From Indioceanicola profundi (GTDB lineage Bacteria; Pseudomonadota; Alphaproteobacteria; Azospirillales; Azospirillaceae): DNA of 62,500 bases. Below, in pieces: positions 10,897-19,686 of the stretch; within the stretch, counting starts at the first letter, position 1; every line of letters begins with the position of its first letter. The DNA lies in contig NZ_CP030127.1 in assembly GCF_003568845.1 (NCBI RefSeq), positions 952,501-1,015,000 of the forward strand, read 5' to 3'. The translations under genes were made by a program, and so were the position numbers. The notes under the pieces are model-generated. The model saw nothing but the letters and a program-made list of their open reading frames with translations, did no database searches and was not told where the DNA came from.

Positions 10897-12576
10897 TCAA
10901 GCCACCCGCGCTTCCGCAAGGAACTGCTCCAGGCGGGCGCGCAAGGCGTCCGACTGTTCCTGCAGCCCACGCGCCGCGGCAAGAACCTGCTCAGCGGCGG
11001 CTCCTGTCCGGCCGGCGGTTCCGGTGACGCTGGTGACTCCCTCCGCCGCCTTCCGGGTGGCGGCCGCGGCAAGCGATGCGGCCCGGGAGATTTCCGAAGT
11101 GCTGGCATCCTGCTGTTCCATGGCGGCGGCGATGGCCACCGAAACATCGGCCATTCCGTCGATGGTAGTGCCGATCGTCCGGATCGCGTCCACCGCGCCG
11201 GTGGTGGCCGCCTGAACGGATGCGACCTGCTGGGCAATCTCCTCCGTGGCGCGGGCGACCTGACTGGCCAGCCCTTTCACCTCCGAAGCCACCACGGCGA
11301 AGCCTTTGCCGGCCTCGCCGGCGCGGGCTGCCTCGATGGTCGCGTTCAGGGCCAGGAGGTTGGTCTGCCCCGCAATCTGCTGGATCAGCCCGATGACCTC
11401 ACCAATGCGCCGCGCGGACTCCGACAGGCCGCCCACGGCCGCATCAGTGGCGCGAACCTCCGCCACGGCCCGTTCCGACATCTGCTTCGACCGGGATACC
11501 TGTCCCGCCACGTCGCGGATTGATGCGGCCATCTCCTCCGCCGCCGAGGCCACCGTCTGCACGCTGCCGGTCGCGTCCTCCGCAGCCCGTGCAGCGGCAG
11601 CCGCCTGCCGGTTCGCCTCGCCGGCAAGTCCGGCCATGGACTGGGCGGTGGAGTCCAGCTCCGTGGCGGCGGCGCCGACCGTCCGCAGCGCCTGGGCGGC
11701 GTCCTGGTCGAACATGGTCAGCAGATCGTCCAACGCCTGTGCCCGGCGTTCCCGCACCACAGCGCCGTCCTTCTCGGCCGCCGCCAGCCGACCGGCTTCG
11801 GCCAGACTATCCCGGAACACCTCGAGTGCGCCGGCAAGATGGCCGATCTCATCCGCGCGTCCCCGACCTGGCACAGCCACGGACAGGTCACCCGCCGCGA
11901 GCGCCACCGTGGCCTGGGTCAGGGTCCCGAAGGGACGGAGAACGGCGATGACGATATAGCCGATGAAGGCAGCGCCCAGAACCAGCGACAGGCCCAGGCA
12001 GACAATCATTCCCCAATGTGCCAATTGGGCGGCCTGCTGCGCATCGGCGTGGGTGGAAGCCGATACCCCTTCGATGCTGGCGCTGACCTCCGCCATGGCG
12101 CTTTCAAGCCTGCCGAAACTGTTGGCGAAGCCGTCGAGGCCGCTTTCCGCCATCGACGGGTCCATGAGCGCCAACTCGACCAGCTTCTCGGCGGAGCGGA
12201 CATAATCCTCCAGCGGACGCTGAACCCTGCCAAGCGCCGCCTGGATCGCGGGGTCCAGCGGCAGCGCTGCATTCGCCGCTATCAGCAGCCGGAACTGCCG
12301 GGCATGTTCCTCAAGCTCCTGCTGCACGGCGGCCTTCTGCTCGTCCGTCACGTCGAAGCGCCCGGCGGTGACGAAGGCGTTCAGCACGTCGCCGCGCAGG
12401 GCGTCGTGCATCATGTCCCCTTCAAGGTGGTTGCGTAGAGCCTCTTCGACAGTGGCCGTCTCACGGGACGCCTTTCTCATCGTTTCCGTCGACCAGATGC
12501 CCGCTGCAGCAATCCCCGCAGCCAGCAGGGTCATCCCCACTGTCATCGCCGTCAGCCTTGCCTTCAATGTGACCAT
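10897..12576 (-). CDS. Methyl-accepting chemotaxis protein
   Basis: A 559-residue inner-membrane receptor. TM1 is at about residues 8-28, the periplasmic sensor at 29-188, TM2 at 190-212, a HAMP domain at 212-265 and a coiled-coil signalling domain from about 290. The conserved hairpin tip ([18 protein letters not shown]) that contacts CheA/CheW is intact. The sensor is all-helical and resembles four-helix-bundle ligand domains; its ligand is unknown. There is no C-terminal CheR-docking pentapeptide (it ends EARVA). No other chemotaxis genes are adjacent, so this is an orphan receptor. A purine-rich GGGAGGGGG lies before the ATG. Confidence 0.93.
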   Translation of the reverse strand: MVTLKARLTAMTVGMTLLAAGIAAAGIWSTETMRKASRETATVEEALRNHLEGDMMHDALRGDVLNAFVTAGRFDVTDEQKAAVQQELEEHARQFRLLIAANAALPLDPAIQAALGRVQRPLEDYVRSAEKLVELALMDPSMAESGLDGFANSFGRLESAMAEVSASIEGVSASTHADAQQAAQLAHWGMIVCLGLSLVLGAAFIGYIVIAVLRPFGTLTQATVALAAGDLSVAVPGRGRADEIGHLAGALEVFRDSLAEAGRLAAAEKDGAVVRERRAQALDDLLTMFDQDAAQALRTVGAAATELDSTAQSMAGLAGEANRQAAAAARAAEDATGSVQTVASAAEEMAASIRDVAGQVSRSKQMSERAVAEVRATDAAVGGLSESARRIGEVIGLIQQIAGQTNLLALNATIEAARAGEAGKGFAVVASEVKGLASQVARATEEIAQQVASVQAATTGAVDAIRTIGTTIDGMADVSVAIAAAMEQQDASTSEISRAASLAAAATRKAAEGVTSVTGTAGRTGAAAEQVLAAARGLQEQSDALRARLEQFLAEARVA

Positions 12577-12836
12577 GCAACCCCCTCCCGATCTTCGAGC
12601 GCAAGACAGCGCAATGGGCCACCATTTGCTGACAGCCTGTTTTTAATGAAGCCTTATCTATAAATCGGCCGCTGTCCACACGTTTTCATGCAGAAATTGG
12701 TCGCCGACCGAACACTCGCCTCTCCAACATGGCTGAAGCTGCGTTTAGTGCTTAGCTATTCAAATTTCCGAACGGTGGCCCGACAGGGAATTCCAGCCTG
12801 CCTTAACGCATTTACTTGACGCGGTCTCCGCCAGGG

Positions 12837-13337
12837 TCAGCGTCGCGGCGTTTTGGCCGTGCCCTGGCGGATGCGGGTGATCGGAACCCGGTCACGGGCA
12901 TCGTTGCGGGCGAAGGTGACACCGGTCGCATCCACCTCTGCTATCCGCCACCCTCCGATTTCCTGGCCGAGGCCTAGCCTACGGATCTTGCGGGTTGCGG
13001 GGTCTAGCACATGGACGATGATCCGGTCGACGCTGCGGGCAATACCCTGGACGACGAACTGCGCTCGTGAGTGGGCCGCCTCCTCCACCACCGGCTCCAC
13101 GATTTGAACTGCCGGCAGCGGCTTGCGGCTGATCGTGAAGATCGGGCGGGCGAGCAGCAATTCACGCTCATCGGCGATCACGACTGCGGCGGCACGCTCG
13201 GCCGCCAAGCCGTCCACAGGGGAACTCGGCAGAGCGTCGGCCGGACCGGGCTCGTAGGTGATCCCGTTCAGGAGGATCATGGCTCCGATGAACAGGGCCG
13301 CGCCCGGCGGCAGCAAGGATCGGATGCGCGGCGTCAT
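12837..13337 (-). CDS. GspC/GspN-like type II secretion inner-membrane protein
   Basis: A 166-residue protein with one N-terminal membrane segment (PGAALFIGAMILLNGITY) and a periplasmic beta-rich domain (FVVQGIARSVDRIIVHVLDP, LGQEIGGWRIAEV) that resembles the homology region of GspC, or the XpsN-type protein. It lacks a PDZ domain. In T2SS such proteins link the inner-membrane platform to the GspD secretin. It is the last gene of the gspG-H-I-J-L-M operon and overlaps gspM by 4 bp. The exact letter name (C or N) is uncertain. Confidence 0.7.
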   Translation of the reverse strand: MTPRIRSLLPPGAALFIGAMILLNGITYEPGPADALPSSPVDGLAAERAAAVVIADERELLLARPIFTISRKPLPAVQIVEPVVEEAAHSRAQFVVQGIARSVDRIIVHVLDPATRKIRRLGLGQEIGGWRIAEVDATGVTFARNDARDRVPITRIRQGTAKTPRR

Positions 13338-13909
13338 TGGGCGGTCTCCACGCGGGCCAGGGCCTCCACCTCCATCTGGATATCCAGGCGCGGCCGCTCC
13401 GGCTCATTCGCGACGGTCGTTACCGAGATCGCGATCTGCCGGATTCGCAGGGCCGGACTGTGCGCGTCCATCATGGCCAGAAGCTCGATCAGGGCCGGCT
13501 GGTCGGCCGAGAGGCGCAGCCGGTTGGCGGCCGTGATCAACTCGCCCTCGCGCTGGAGCGGAAGAGCCTGGGCGCTGCGGACCTGCGCGCCGGCCCTCTG
13601 CGCCAGGGACTGGAGTTCCTGCTGCAGCATCGCTCCAGCGACCGCCTCACTGCCGGCGCGGAGCAGGTCGGCCCGCACGGCAAGGTCACCGGCCAGGGCA
13701 TCCAACCGTTGTTCCGCCTGCTCCGCGCGACTGACAATCGCGGCCAGCCGCCCCTCTACAGCGCGGGCAGCTTCCAGCTCGGCTTCCGCCGCGTGGCGCA
13801 GATCGAAGGCAGGCTGCACCAGCCCTTGCCAGCAGAAAAGCACCAGAACGACCAGGACCGTCAGCGCCAGGGCGCGGCCGACGGGCGGGGACAGGGTCGC
13901 AAGGATCAT
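13334..13909 (-). CDS. gspM: Type II secretion protein GspM
   Basis: A 191-residue bitopic protein. One N-terminal membrane helix (ALTVLVVLVLFCWQGLV) is followed by a coiled coil and then a ferredoxin-like periplasmic domain of the type II GspM subgroup. In the T2SS it forms the inner-membrane platform with GspL and GspF. It overlaps its neighbours on both sides by 4 bp, which indicates tight translational coupling. Confidence 0.75.
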   Translation of the reverse strand: MILATLSPPVGRALALTVLVVLVLFCWQGLVQPAFDLRHAAEAELEAARAVEGRLAAIVSRAEQAEQRLDALAGDLAVRADLLRAGSEAVAGAMLQQELQSLAQRAGAQVRSAQALPLQREGELITAANRLRLSADQPALIELLAMMDAHSPALRIRQIAISVTTVANEPERPRLDIQMEVEALARVETAQ

Positions 13910-14955
13910 CGGGGCTCCTCCGCGGCGGACATGTCTATATCCAGCGCAAGGGAGAAGCGTTCACGCCCCTGCGCCCCCGGCACGACAGGCGACTGGAACA
14001 CCGGCTCCCCGAACAGCGGCGAAGCGTCCAGGGCGGCTACCAGCGCAGTGGCAGACCCGGTATGCCCTTCGATCCGGATCGTGCCGTCCGACATGCTGAA
14101 ACTGGTAAGATGGGTGCTGTCGTCGGCGATTTCCGTCAGCGCGGCCAAGGCCATCTGCGCCGTAATTCCAGCCCGGAAGCCGTCCAGGCGTCTTGCTTGC
14201 GCCGCAAGCGCGTCGACCTGCCGCTCCGTCTCGGCGACCGCATCGGCGCGCGGGCGTAGTTCCGCGATCCGGTCGTGAACCCGCACCCTCGCCTGTTCCG
14301 CCCGTATCACCGGCAGGGCCGTGCCGACCAGGATTGCAGCAACGGCGCCAGCCCAGGCCAGGAACCTGAACCGGGACAGCCGGCGCGGGCGCGCCCCGCT
14401 GCCCGGAGCCTGGATTGGAACCGGTCCGTCGGGCGTTTGCACGGCTAGACCGGCAAGCGTCGCCCCCGCCGCGGATACCGCGGCCAGCACTGGGTCCAGG
14501 ACCCTTCTGGGAACGGCGACCAGATCGGCGTCGAGCATGTTGGCGGTGGCATCGCGGGCACGCACGCGATGTCCGCTGGCCAGATCGGCCGCGAAGAAGG
14601 GAGTCCGGCGCTCGATCTCGAAAGACAGCGCCTGGGACAAGGCCCGCTCGGCCGTCAACGGCAGCCGCACGGGACAGACCAGCGCCTCTTCCTCCGCCAC
14701 CAGCACGCGGACATCCCGCCCGCCGATGCGGCCGGCCAGCGCCTTCCTTCCTTCCGGCGTGAGCGGCCATGGCAGCTCCAGGGCCGACCCGGCCTCCTCC
14801 GCCACGACCAACCGTCCACCCCCGGCGCGGACCAGCATGGGTTCCGGCAGCAGCAAGGCGCGTGTCCGCACCGGCAGGCACTGCTTCAGCTCACCCAGCC
14901 ACCAGATCCATGCCTGCCCGGCTGCGGATGTCAGCCTGTCCAAGGATGCGTTCAT
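13906..14955 (-). CDS. gspL: Type II secretion protein GspL (PilN-like periplasmic part)
   Basis: A 349-residue protein. The N-terminal ~200 residues are a cytoplasmic actin-like domain containing LSQALSFEIERRTPFF, typical of GspL/PilM-like proteins that dock the ATPase GspE. A membrane helix follows (FLAWAGAVAAILVGTALPV, about 205-225), then a coiled coil and a PilN-like periplasmic domain. It recruits GspE to the membrane platform. It overlaps gspJ and gspM by 4 bp each. Confidence 0.8.
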   Translation of the reverse strand: MNASLDRLTSAAGQAWIWWLGELKQCLPVRTRALLLPEPMLVRAGGGRLVVAEEAGSALELPWPLTPEGRKALAGRIGGRDVRVLVAEEEALVCPVRLPLTAERALSQALSFEIERRTPFFAADLASGHRVRARDATANMLDADLVAVPRRVLDPVLAAVSAAGATLAGLAVQTPDGPVPIQAPGSGARPRRLSRFRFLAWAGAVAAILVGTALPVIRAEQARVRVHDRIAELRPRADAVAETERQVDALAAQARRLDGFRAGITAQMALAALTEIADDSTHLTSFSMSDGTIRIEGHTGSATALVAALDASPLFGEPVFQSPVVPGAQGRERFSLALDIDMSAAEEPR

Positions 14956-15524
14956 GGAGACGCCCCCATCCGCAATGCCACGGCCACCCGCACCGGCTCC
15001 CGGCTAGATGCCGCATCCGCTTCCAGCCGCATCTCGACCAGGGCCGGCAGCGTGGGGCGGCGGTCCCAACGCTCCGCCCAGCCCTCCGCAGCATGCCAGT
15101 AGCGGAGCTTCAGCTCCCTCGCAGCAGGCAGCAGCAGGCGTGTTCCGCCGGATGCTCCGGTTCGGTCGGTGAGAAGACGCCACCCGACCGCCAGCCCGTC
15201 CGGCTCCAGCGACAGCGTGACAAGATGGGGTGAAGCGAGGCCGAACCGGTCGGGCAGGTTCGTGACGAAGGTCAGCCGATCCGGAAGCCCGTCGAACAGG
15301 ACAGGTGCCGACCTCTCGCGCCCCACGCGACGCGGCTGCGCCTGGGCGATCCAGTCGGCGACCTGACGTTGGACGAGAAAGTGCTGGCTGCCATCATCGT
15401 TCAGCCTGGCCGACAGGCGACCGGCCGTGTGCAGGGCCTGGTGCCCGGCCACTGACAGCAGCCCCAGCAGGACCAGAACCACCAGCAGTTCCAGAAGGGT
15501 GAAGCCGGCGCGGTGCGGAATCAT
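14952..15524 (-). CDS. gspJ: Minor pseudopilin GspJ
   Basis: A 190-residue type IV prepilin-like protein. The short leader MIPHRAG is followed by FTLLELLVVLVLLGLLS, with the cleavage site after Gly and the conserved Glu5. The larger C-terminal beta domain and its place after gspI indicate GspJ, part of the tip complex of the T2SS pseudopilus. It would be cleaved and methylated by the prepilin peptidase encoded at 35565-36317. Confidence 0.85.
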   Translation of the reverse strand: MIPHRAGFTLLELLVVLVLLGLLSVAGHQALHTAGRLSARLNDDGSQHFLVQRQVADWIAQAQPRRVGRERSAPVLFDGLPDRLTFVTNLPDRFGLASPHLVTLSLEPDGLAVGWRLLTDRTGASGGTRLLLPAARELKLRYWHAAEGWAERWDRRPTLPALVEMRLEADAASSREPVRVAVALRMGASP

Positions 15525-15910
15525 GGGAAAGCCCCTGTCAAGCGGCGCGTTTCCAGTCCCAGCGGCTGCCGGTGACGCCCCTCTGTCCAGGATACCTCCA
15601 CATGCACCTCGACGAGGCGTAGGGTGGTGCCGGGCGCTTCCCGGGCGCAGCAGGCGGAAAGCCGCCAGTCGAATCCGCCTTCCCGCCCGCTGACCTCCCC
15701 CCCGGGCGGCACGTCCAGGTCGGCGCCCATCCGCGCCAGCAGGGATTCCGCCAGCAGCACGGCCTGCTCCCGCCGCTCAGCCTTCCCGGCAGCCAGCGCT
15801 GCCAGCGACATTCGCGGCAGGAGAGCGCCGATCGCCAGAGCCAGCACCATGAGGGCCACCAGCACCTCGATCATCGTGAAGCCGGACCGGTGCGGCATGT
15901 GGTCAGTCAT
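15521..15910 (-). CDS. gspI: Minor pseudopilin GspI
   Basis: A 129-residue prepilin-like protein with leader MTDHMPHRSG and hydrophobic start FTMIEVLVALMVLALAIGA, including Glu5. Size and operon position fit GspI, which nucleates the pseudopilus tip with GspJ and GspK. It overlaps gspH and gspJ by a few bases. Confidence 0.85.
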   Translation of the reverse strand: MTDHMPHRSGFTMIEVLVALMVLALAIGALLPRMSLAALAAGKAERREQAVLLAESLLARMGADLDVPPGGEVSGREGGFDWRLSACCAREAPGTTLRLVEVHVEVSWTEGRHRQPLGLETRRLTGAFP

Positions 15911-16334
15911 GGAGTTCTATCCTGCCTGTCAGCCAGTCCACCCGGATTTCACGCCGCTCCGGCGGGAGGCCTACCTTCAGGGTCCCGCCGGTGGAGCCGC
16001 CATCGGGGAAGAAGCCGATCCAGGACGCTTCCGCCTGGGTCTCCGCGACGCCCAGCAGTTCGAGCGATCCGCTGGGCAGTTTCCCTTCCCGTCCAGCCGG
16101 GTGGGTCCTCCATGTCCGGCCGCCCAGATCGAACTGCACGCGCGTCGGCGCATCCGCCGAAACGGCCTGGAGACGGGCGGCCGCGAGACCCAGCGCCAGT
16201 TCACGCAGGGCTGACCGGTCGCGCGCGCCTGCGGCCCGTTCCTGCAGGAAGGCCGGCGCAAGCGCCGATAGCCCGCCAAGGATCAGCAGTGCGACCAGCA
16301 GCTCCAGCAACGTGAAGGCCGGTCGCGACGGCAT
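15903..16334 (-). CDS. gspH: Minor pseudopilin GspH
   Basis: A 143-residue prepilin-like protein with leader MPSRPA and FTLLELLVALLILGGLSAL. The residue before the cleavage point is Ala instead of the usual Gly. The ATG at 16334 overlaps the gspG stop (TGATG) and has GGGAG upstream; GTG one codon earlier is possible. GspH joins the pseudopilus below the I-J-K tip. Confidence 0.83.
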   Translation of the reverse strand: MPSRPAFTLLELLVALLILGGLSALAPAFLQERAAGARDRSALRELALGLAAARLQAVSADAPTRVQFDLGGRTWRTHPAGREGKLPSGSLELLGVAETQAEASWIGFFPDGGSTGGTLKVGLPPERREIRVDWLTGRIELHD

Positions 16335-16789
16335 CACCAGCTCCCGACGTCCTGGTTCTCGCCGGTACCTCCCGGCGCGCCGTCCGCCCCCAGGCTGAAA
16401 ATGTCGACCTCTCCCTTCTCGCCCGGGATGCGGTACTGGTAGGGGCGGCCCCAGGGGTCGCGGATCATTTCCGCCTTGCGAAGGTAGGGGCCGTTCCAGC
16501 GCGTGGCCCCGCTGGGCCTGTCCACCAGCGCCGCCAGCCCCTGCTCCTGCGTGGGCATGGAACCGTTATCCAGCCGGTACAGGTCCAGTGTGGTAAGAAT
16601 GTTCTGCACCTGAAGCTTGGCGGTATCGACCTTTGCGCCACCCAGATAGCGGCCAACAGCGGGTGCGGTCACGGCGGTCAGCAGGCCGAGGATGACCAGC
16701 ACGACAAGCAGCTCCAGCATGGTGAAGCCGTCACGCGCCCCGGCAGCAGTCATGCCCGGTCTGGCGCCTTTGTTCCGGCGGGATCGCAT
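16334..16789 (-). CDS. gspG: Major pseudopilin GspG
   Basis: A 151-residue protein. FTMLELLVVLVILGLLTAV follows a Gly cleavage site, with Glu5. The mature domain contains the GspG calcium-site region and typical WGRPYQYR and FSLGADG motifs. It polymerises into the pseudopilus that pushes substrates through GspD. ATG at 16789 has GGGGAG eight bases upstream; upstream codons as far as 16927 lack one. A later ATG at 16753 would give a shorter leader. Confidence 0.92.
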   Translation of the reverse strand: MRSRRNKGARPGMTAAGARDGFTMLELLVVLVILGLLTAVTAPAVGRYLGGAKVDTAKLQVQNILTTLDLYRLDNGSMPTQEQGLAALVDRPSGATRWNGPYLRKAEMIRDPWGRPYQYRIPGEKGEVDIFSLGADGAPGGTGENQDVGSW

Positions 16790-16916
16790 CGGATTGTCTC
16801 CCCTTGTCCATCTGCGCCACAGGCTAGGAGCCGCCTGCCCCGGCCGCGCCCCCCAAATCACCGCTCCGAAGGGATAGTGCGGGGCGCATCGGAACAGCCC
16901 CGCCGATACCCGTTCC

Positions 16917-18269
16917 CTAGAAGCCAAGATCGAACTTGATCGGGGTCTTGATCATGAACTGGGCGTCCGGAGCATCCTCGGTGATGCCGTAGGCGAAGCT
17001 GAAGTTCAGCCCCATCCGCTCATTGAGGCGGTGGCTCAGTCCCATCACCGCGCGGCCGACGGTCAGCCGGTCCGCGCCCGCCAGGGCCTCGCCGTCCTGT
17101 TCCGTGATGCCGACGAACTGCCAGTCGCCGCCGAAGCTGACCGAGGTCCGGTCGTTGAGCGCCAGCGACACGCCGAAGCTCGTTCCGATGACGTCGCCGG
17201 GATCGATGGACGAATCCTCGATGGTGCGCTCGTGGTTATAGATGTAGCTGAGGTTGGCGTAGAAGACGGCCGGGTCGCTGGCCGTGATCATTGTCAGGCT
17301 GGGCTCGAAGGACCAGAACCCGCTGCCGGTGGAAGGCTTCGTTTCCAGCCCGCTGACGGAGTCCCTTTCGGTCTCGAACGGATCCCGGCCGGTCGTGGAC
17401 TTCACGCGCATGTTGCCGACGAAAATCGGCCAGTCGTTCCGGCCCTCATTGATCTGATGGTGAAGGCCGAATTCGATGTCGCCCAGATCCCCGCCCTCTG
17501 TCTCAAAAACCTCCTGTCCGGACGAACCGTTGCCAAGGGGGCGGGAGCGGGTGCGGTCCATGCGGTAAACGTAGGGCACGCGCACATCCATTTCAAAATC
17601 GTCCGTCACGCCGTAGCGCGCCGTCAACGATCCCACCACCGTATCGCGCAGGGTATCGCGCAGCTCGAAGCTGCCGATCAGAATGGCCGGTAGAACGGTA
17701 AAGCCCGACATTTCCACCCGGCGGGAGCTGTTGGCCACATACTCCACGGCTGGCTCCAGCGACAGCTCGCCCCGGCGCAGCAGGACTCCGCCGCCCGGCG
17801 TGATCTGGTCGTTGCGAGCCCGCTCGTCGGCGGCCTGGGCTACCTGCTGGCTCGCCGGGGGTGGCGCGGATGGTGCTGCCGACGGCGCTTCCGCAACCTG
17901 GGTAAGGCCGCGGGCGCTGTAGGTGCCGAGGTTCAGCACCGGCCCGGATGTGGGCGGCGGCGCCTGCATGGCCTCCGCCATCTGTTGCGACAGGGTGGCA
18001 GCGCCCGGCCGGACCAGTGCGCTGCGCACCAGCTCCGTATGTTGCGACAAGGCGGCCTGATGGTCGCGCAGGGCCGCGGTGTTGGCCGACAACGCCGCCT
18101 GCTGCTCACGCACAAGCGTTTCCAGTGCCGCCAGCCGCTGGACCAGCTCGGCGCGGGTGGGCTCCGGCGCCCCTCTCTGGGTGCTGCAGGCGGCGAGCGG
18201 CACCGCCAGCAGGGCGACCATGCTGACGCGTGACAAAAGGGCTGAATTCCACCTGAAAGAACGGGGCAT
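16917..18269 (-). CDS. FapF-like outer-membrane beta-barrel protein with N-terminal coiled coil
   Basis: A 450-residue exported protein. The signal sequence ends in a lipobox-like LAAC (Cys28). Residues 38-85 form a heptad-rich coiled coil (LVQRLAALETLVREQQAAL), residues 88-155 a Pro/Ala/Gln-rich linker, and residues 160-450 alternating beta strands ending in FDLGF, an outer-membrane beta barrel of the COG4313 transporter kind. Signal, coiled coil, linker and barrel follow the order of FapF, the trimeric channel that exports Pseudomonas functional amyloid. The predicted lipidation is not typical of FapF. It is the first gene before gspG, 127 bp away on the same strand, and diverges from the LuxR gene. 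GGGAGA precedes the ATG. The barrel is well supported; the Fap assignment is inference. Confidence 0.72.
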   Translation of the reverse strand: MPRSFRWNSALLSRVSMVALLAVPLAACSTQRGAPEPTRAELVQRLAALETLVREQQAALSANTAALRDHQAALSQHTELVRSALVRPGAATLSQQMAEAMQAPPPTSGPVLNLGTYSARGLTQVAEAPSAAPSAPPPASQQVAQAADERARNDQITPGGGVLLRRGELSLEPAVEYVANSSRRVEMSGFTVLPAILIGSFELRDTLRDTVVGSLTARYGVTDDFEMDVRVPYVYRMDRTRSRPLGNGSSGQEVFETEGGDLGDIEFGLHHQINEGRNDWPIFVGNMRVKSTTGRDPFETERDSVSGLETKPSTGSGFWSFEPSLTMITASDPAVFYANLSYIYNHERTIEDSSIDPGDVIGTSFGVSLALNDRTSVSFGGDWQFVGITEQDGEALAGADRLTVGRAVMGLSHRLNERMGLNFSFAYGITEDAPDAQFMIKTPIKFDLGF

Positions 18270-18781
18270 ATAGACTCTCCCGAGGGCGCGGTCTCGCCTA
18301 AAGAAGGGCGATCCGCCGTTGCCCGCAGTTTGTTGAAAATATTCCCCGATATCTGCGGGGGAGTCGCGTTAACACCTAGGGGTAGGGAACACCTACCCAG
18401 CGCCCTGACCATCGGTTGCGCACCCCTCCAGCCCGCCATGGACCCTGGGGACGACCGTTCAGCGCAACGGTCGTTGCGGTCGTTGCCCGCCCGGCGAGCG
18501 TAAGATCAGAACCCACAAGCGTCAAATAACCGCTTGGACCCGTATGCGCTCGGTCATTATAAACCCATGACTATCTCAGCCCATCCCAAATGAAATAGGC
18601 ATATAAAAGTCAAAATCATCCAACACAGGTAGCCGTGTCTTGTTGGTAGTGTCGCGTAACTCTTAGCGAGAGTAGAGGGAATACGGCCGTGTGTTAATGT
18701 CTGGGCCAGGGAGCAGGGCAGCGGGGATGAGCCGGGCCGCCTGTCCCGAAGGACAATCGAACATCAGCAGGGGAGTTGAAC
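18270..18781. promoter_or_regulatory. Divergent regulatory region between the FapF-like and LuxR genes
   Basis: About 510 bp without a supported gene. It contains a direct repeat AACACCTA at 18371-18378 and 18388-18395, starts 17 bp apart. The second copy overlaps an inverted repeat GGGTAGG / CCTACCC (18380-18398). The stretch 18540-18640 is markedly AT-rich for this genome. This layout suggests operator sites and promoters for both divergent units, perhaps bound by the LuxR protein itself. No convincing -35/-10 pair was fixed. Confidence 0.5.
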
Positions 18782-19504
18782 ATGCCTGACACCGTTATGG
18801 CCTTCGGCCGGAGCCTGGGCGCTGGCACCCAGTATGGTACCCTGGCCCACGGCTATCCGCTGCATGGCCACGGCACGGCAGAGGGCGCCGAGTCCGCCGC
18901 CCAGGACTCCGCAAGGCTGGCCTTGCTGGAAGCGCTGCTGGATCGACTGCCGCTGGCCGTCATGGCGTTCGACCGCGCCGCACGTCCTCGGATACTGAAC
19001 CAGCGGGCGCGCCAAATCCTGCAACGCAATGACGGGCTGGGGCTCGCGCACGGGCATCTGGTCGGCGGCTCGCCGGTGCAGACGGCCGCCCTGCGCGCTC
19101 TGCTCGCCGCCGGCCCGCAGGATGGCCGTCCGCCCGCCGACACGGCCTTCATGATCACCCGCCCTTCCGGTGAACGCCCCTACAACCTGATGATCTGTCA
19201 GGCGGCTCCCGGCCTGGCGCCCGGCCTGACCATGCTGGTGACCGCCGATCCGGACCAGGAAGCGCCGATCAATGTGCAATGGCTCCAGAAGTTCTACGGC
19301 CTCACCCCCACCGAAGCCCGGCTTGCCCGGGAGGTCGGGTCGGGACGCACATTGAACGAGGCGTCCGACACGCTCGGCATCAGCATCGGAACGACCCGGG
19401 CCCACCTGAAGAACATCTTCGGAAAGACCGGCACCTGCCGCCAGGCCGAACTGGTCTACGTGCTGCTCTGCGCCCAGGCGCAGATCCTCCGGCCCCAGTC
19501 CTGA
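18782..19504 (+). CDS. LuxR-type transcriptional regulator
   Basis: A 240-residue regulator. The C-terminal ~65 residues form a LuxR/FixJ helix-turn-helix ([35 protein letters not shown]). The N-terminal part (about 45-150) looks PAS-like ([19 protein letters not shown]) and may sense a small ligand; it does not resemble the acyl-homoserine-lactone domain. GGGGAG stands six bases before the ATG; a TTG two codons upstream is less likely. Its position between the FapF-like/gsp operon and the giant repeat-protein gene suggests that it controls them. Confidence 0.85.
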   Translation: MPDTVMAFGRSLGAGTQYGTLAHGYPLHGHGTAEGAESAAQDSARLALLEALLDRLPLAVMAFDRAARPRILNQRARQILQRNDGLGLAHGHLVGGSPVQTAALRALLAAGPQDGRPPADTAFMITRPSGERPYNLMICQAAPGLAPGLTMLVTADPDQEAPINVQWLQKFYGLTPTEARLAREVGSGRTLNEASDTLGISIGTTRAHLKNIFGKTGTCRQAELVYVLLCAQAQILRPQS

Positions 19505-19686
19505 ACGGGGCGTCCCCCATCCAGCAGTCCCGGAGCGGCACTTCCGGATTAGCCGCCTCCGGCCCGATCACCCCAGCCGTCCGGATTAGGTGGCATGGGA
19601 GACGCGGCGGGAAGGACCGCCCGTCATCATCATGGGCGGCGTGCCCTCCGGCCCGCCCTTCCACCCGCACAGTCAGGAGAACGACG

